Shown: positions 6,524 to 7,088 of the stretch, piece by piece
How positions within the stretch are numbered: the first letter of the stretch is position 1
How the letters are laid out: the number at the start of each line of letters is the position of its first letter
Assembly (NCBI GenBank): GCA_013139225.1
Contig: WTBG01000112.1
Span: forward strand, 1 to 7,088
Reading direction: 5' to 3'
Origin: Deltaproteobacteria bacterium
Lineage (GTDB): Bacteria > Desulfobacterota > WTBG01
Length of the DNA stretch: 7,088 nucleotides
Made by a program: the position numbers and the translations under genes
The notes under the pieces: model-generated
Seen by the model: only the letters and a program-made list of their open reading frames with translations
Told to the model about the DNA's origin: nothing
The model's database searches: none

Positions 6524-6784
6524 AAATTGATCATTAACGTTTTTAAATAGCTTTGCAGGATTTCGTTCTAACAGGGTAAATGTCGGCATGCGTGGATCGG
6601 TTATAGGTGAGTTTAAGGACCAATATAAGAATGAGGTACAACGCAACCGTTTGACGAAGGACGAAACTGGCAGCGCAACCGAATAACGAATAACAACAAA
6701 TAATTATTGTCCGGGCACTGGATCAACGGAGCATAGATAACTGTAAATGACCAACTGACACCAATAAAATATTAGGGAAAAAAG

Positions 6785-7088
6785 ATGGAACAAACAGAAT
6801 TGCAAAGAGAGAAAACTAAATCTGCTATAGAGTGTTTGATTTTTACCTCTGAGATCCCGTTGACTATAGATAAGATAAGGAATGTAATAGAGGATGTGTC
6901 TAAAAAGGAGATCAAAGAACTAGTAGAAGAACTCATCGAGGAGTATCATAATCGGGAGGGGGGTATCTATATTAGGGAGGTAGCTCATGGATATCAGTTC
7001 GGCACAAAAACTGAGTATGGTCATGTAATCCAGAAGTTGAGAAAATCGAAACCCTATCATCTGAGCCAACCCACGTTAGAGACTCTCT
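6785..7088 (+). CDS. scpB: segregation and condensation protein B, N-terminal part (runs off right edge)
   Basis: The first 101 codons of ScpB, open to the window edge. ScpB forms a dimer that binds ScpA and regulates the SMC-kleisin complex. Recognisable family features are AIECLIFTSEIPLTIDKI (residues 15-32; the first helix and turn of winged helix 1), a helix-rich stretch KEIKELVEELIEEY (42-55), then GGIYIREVAHGYQF (60-73), the conserved beta-wing, and LSQPTLETL at the right edge, which begins the second winged helix of the family. AGGGA (6774-6778) is 6 bases before the ATG, and an in-frame TAG just upstream (6773-6775) rules out an earlier start. No defects are seen in the part present. 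It is separated from scpA by 407 bases. Confidence 0.93.
   Translation, partial: MEQTELQREKTKSAIECLIFTSEIPLTIDKIRNVIEDVSKKEIKELVEELIEEYHNREGGIYIREVAHGYQFGTKTEYGHVIQKLRKSKPYHLSQPTLETL

Larger units (their letters stand above)
6378..6784 (+). other. 407-base non-coding gap between scpA and scpB
   Basis: No coding frame was recognised in either direction; short frames such as one from 6493 stop after about ten codons. The sequence holds a small hairpin CAAGTA-N6-TACTTG (6402-6419), a palindrome GTTGCGCAAC (6467-6476) running into CGCAACTCGC (6471-6480), a terminator-like hairpin (6500-6523), and two copies of CGCAACCG (6642-6649 and 6674-6681) amid repeated ACGAA words near 6653-6690. There is no obvious strong promoter, though scpB would need one if the hairpin terminates. 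It may be a decayed insertion or a repeat-built spacer. Confidence 0.55.

Noticed and set aside
1..7088. CRISPR array, tRNA/rRNA genes, toxin-antitoxin or defence cassette
   Set aside because: No regularly spaced repeats, tRNA-like folds or relevant protein motifs were found; all sizeable coding regions are accounted for by housekeeping families.

Overview
This is an AT-rich bacterial chromosomal window, roughly 40% GC by eye. It holds four complete housekeeping genes on the plus strand, the start of a fifth running off the right edge, and the start of a divergent minus-strand gene running off the left edge. The mix of a class III (type IV) pilin-like prepilin, a DHH-CBS-nucleotidyltransferase fusion, an M50 site-2 protease, TrpS and ScpA/ScpB suits a Gram-negative-type environmental lineage such as Desulfobacterota or Planctomycetota. 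This placement comes from gene content and remembered gene order, not from a phylogeny, and is tentative.

Layout: (1) 1-231, minus strand, N-terminus of a prepilin-like protein. (2) 232-788, a long non-coding gap separating divergent genes, with weak promoter-like boxes facing both ways and a small dyad. (3) 789-3416, an 875-residue DHH/DHHA1 phosphoesterase + two CBS domains + tRNA nucleotidyltransferase/poly(A) polymerase fusion, followed by a stem-loop and a likely intrinsic terminator. (4) 3555-4250, an intramembrane zinc metalloprotease. (5) 4312-4505, a 194-bp inverted-repeat (MITE-like) element built from CACAGAG words, ending about 40 bases before trpS. (6) 4545-5531, trpS. (7) 5625-6377, scpA. 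(8) 6378-6784, an unusually long 407-base gap between scpA and scpB, rich in short repeated words. (9) 6785-7088, 5' part of scpB.

The plus-strand genes look like an old co-directional neighbourhood: tRNA 3'-end maturation or RNA tailing, regulated membrane proteolysis, tRNA(Trp) charging and the SMC-kleisin chromosome condensation complex. Only ScpA and ScpB have an obvious direct functional partnership. The intergenic gaps (138, 294, 93 and 407 bases) are larger than in a tight operon and carry repeats and terminator-like hairpins, so several transcription units are likely.

I see no convincing novel defence, CRISPR, toxin-antitoxin or biosynthetic system. The most unusual material is in the gaps: the CACAGAG inverted-repeat element, a dispersed GCAACTCGC-type word present in three gaps, and the split scpA/scpB pair.
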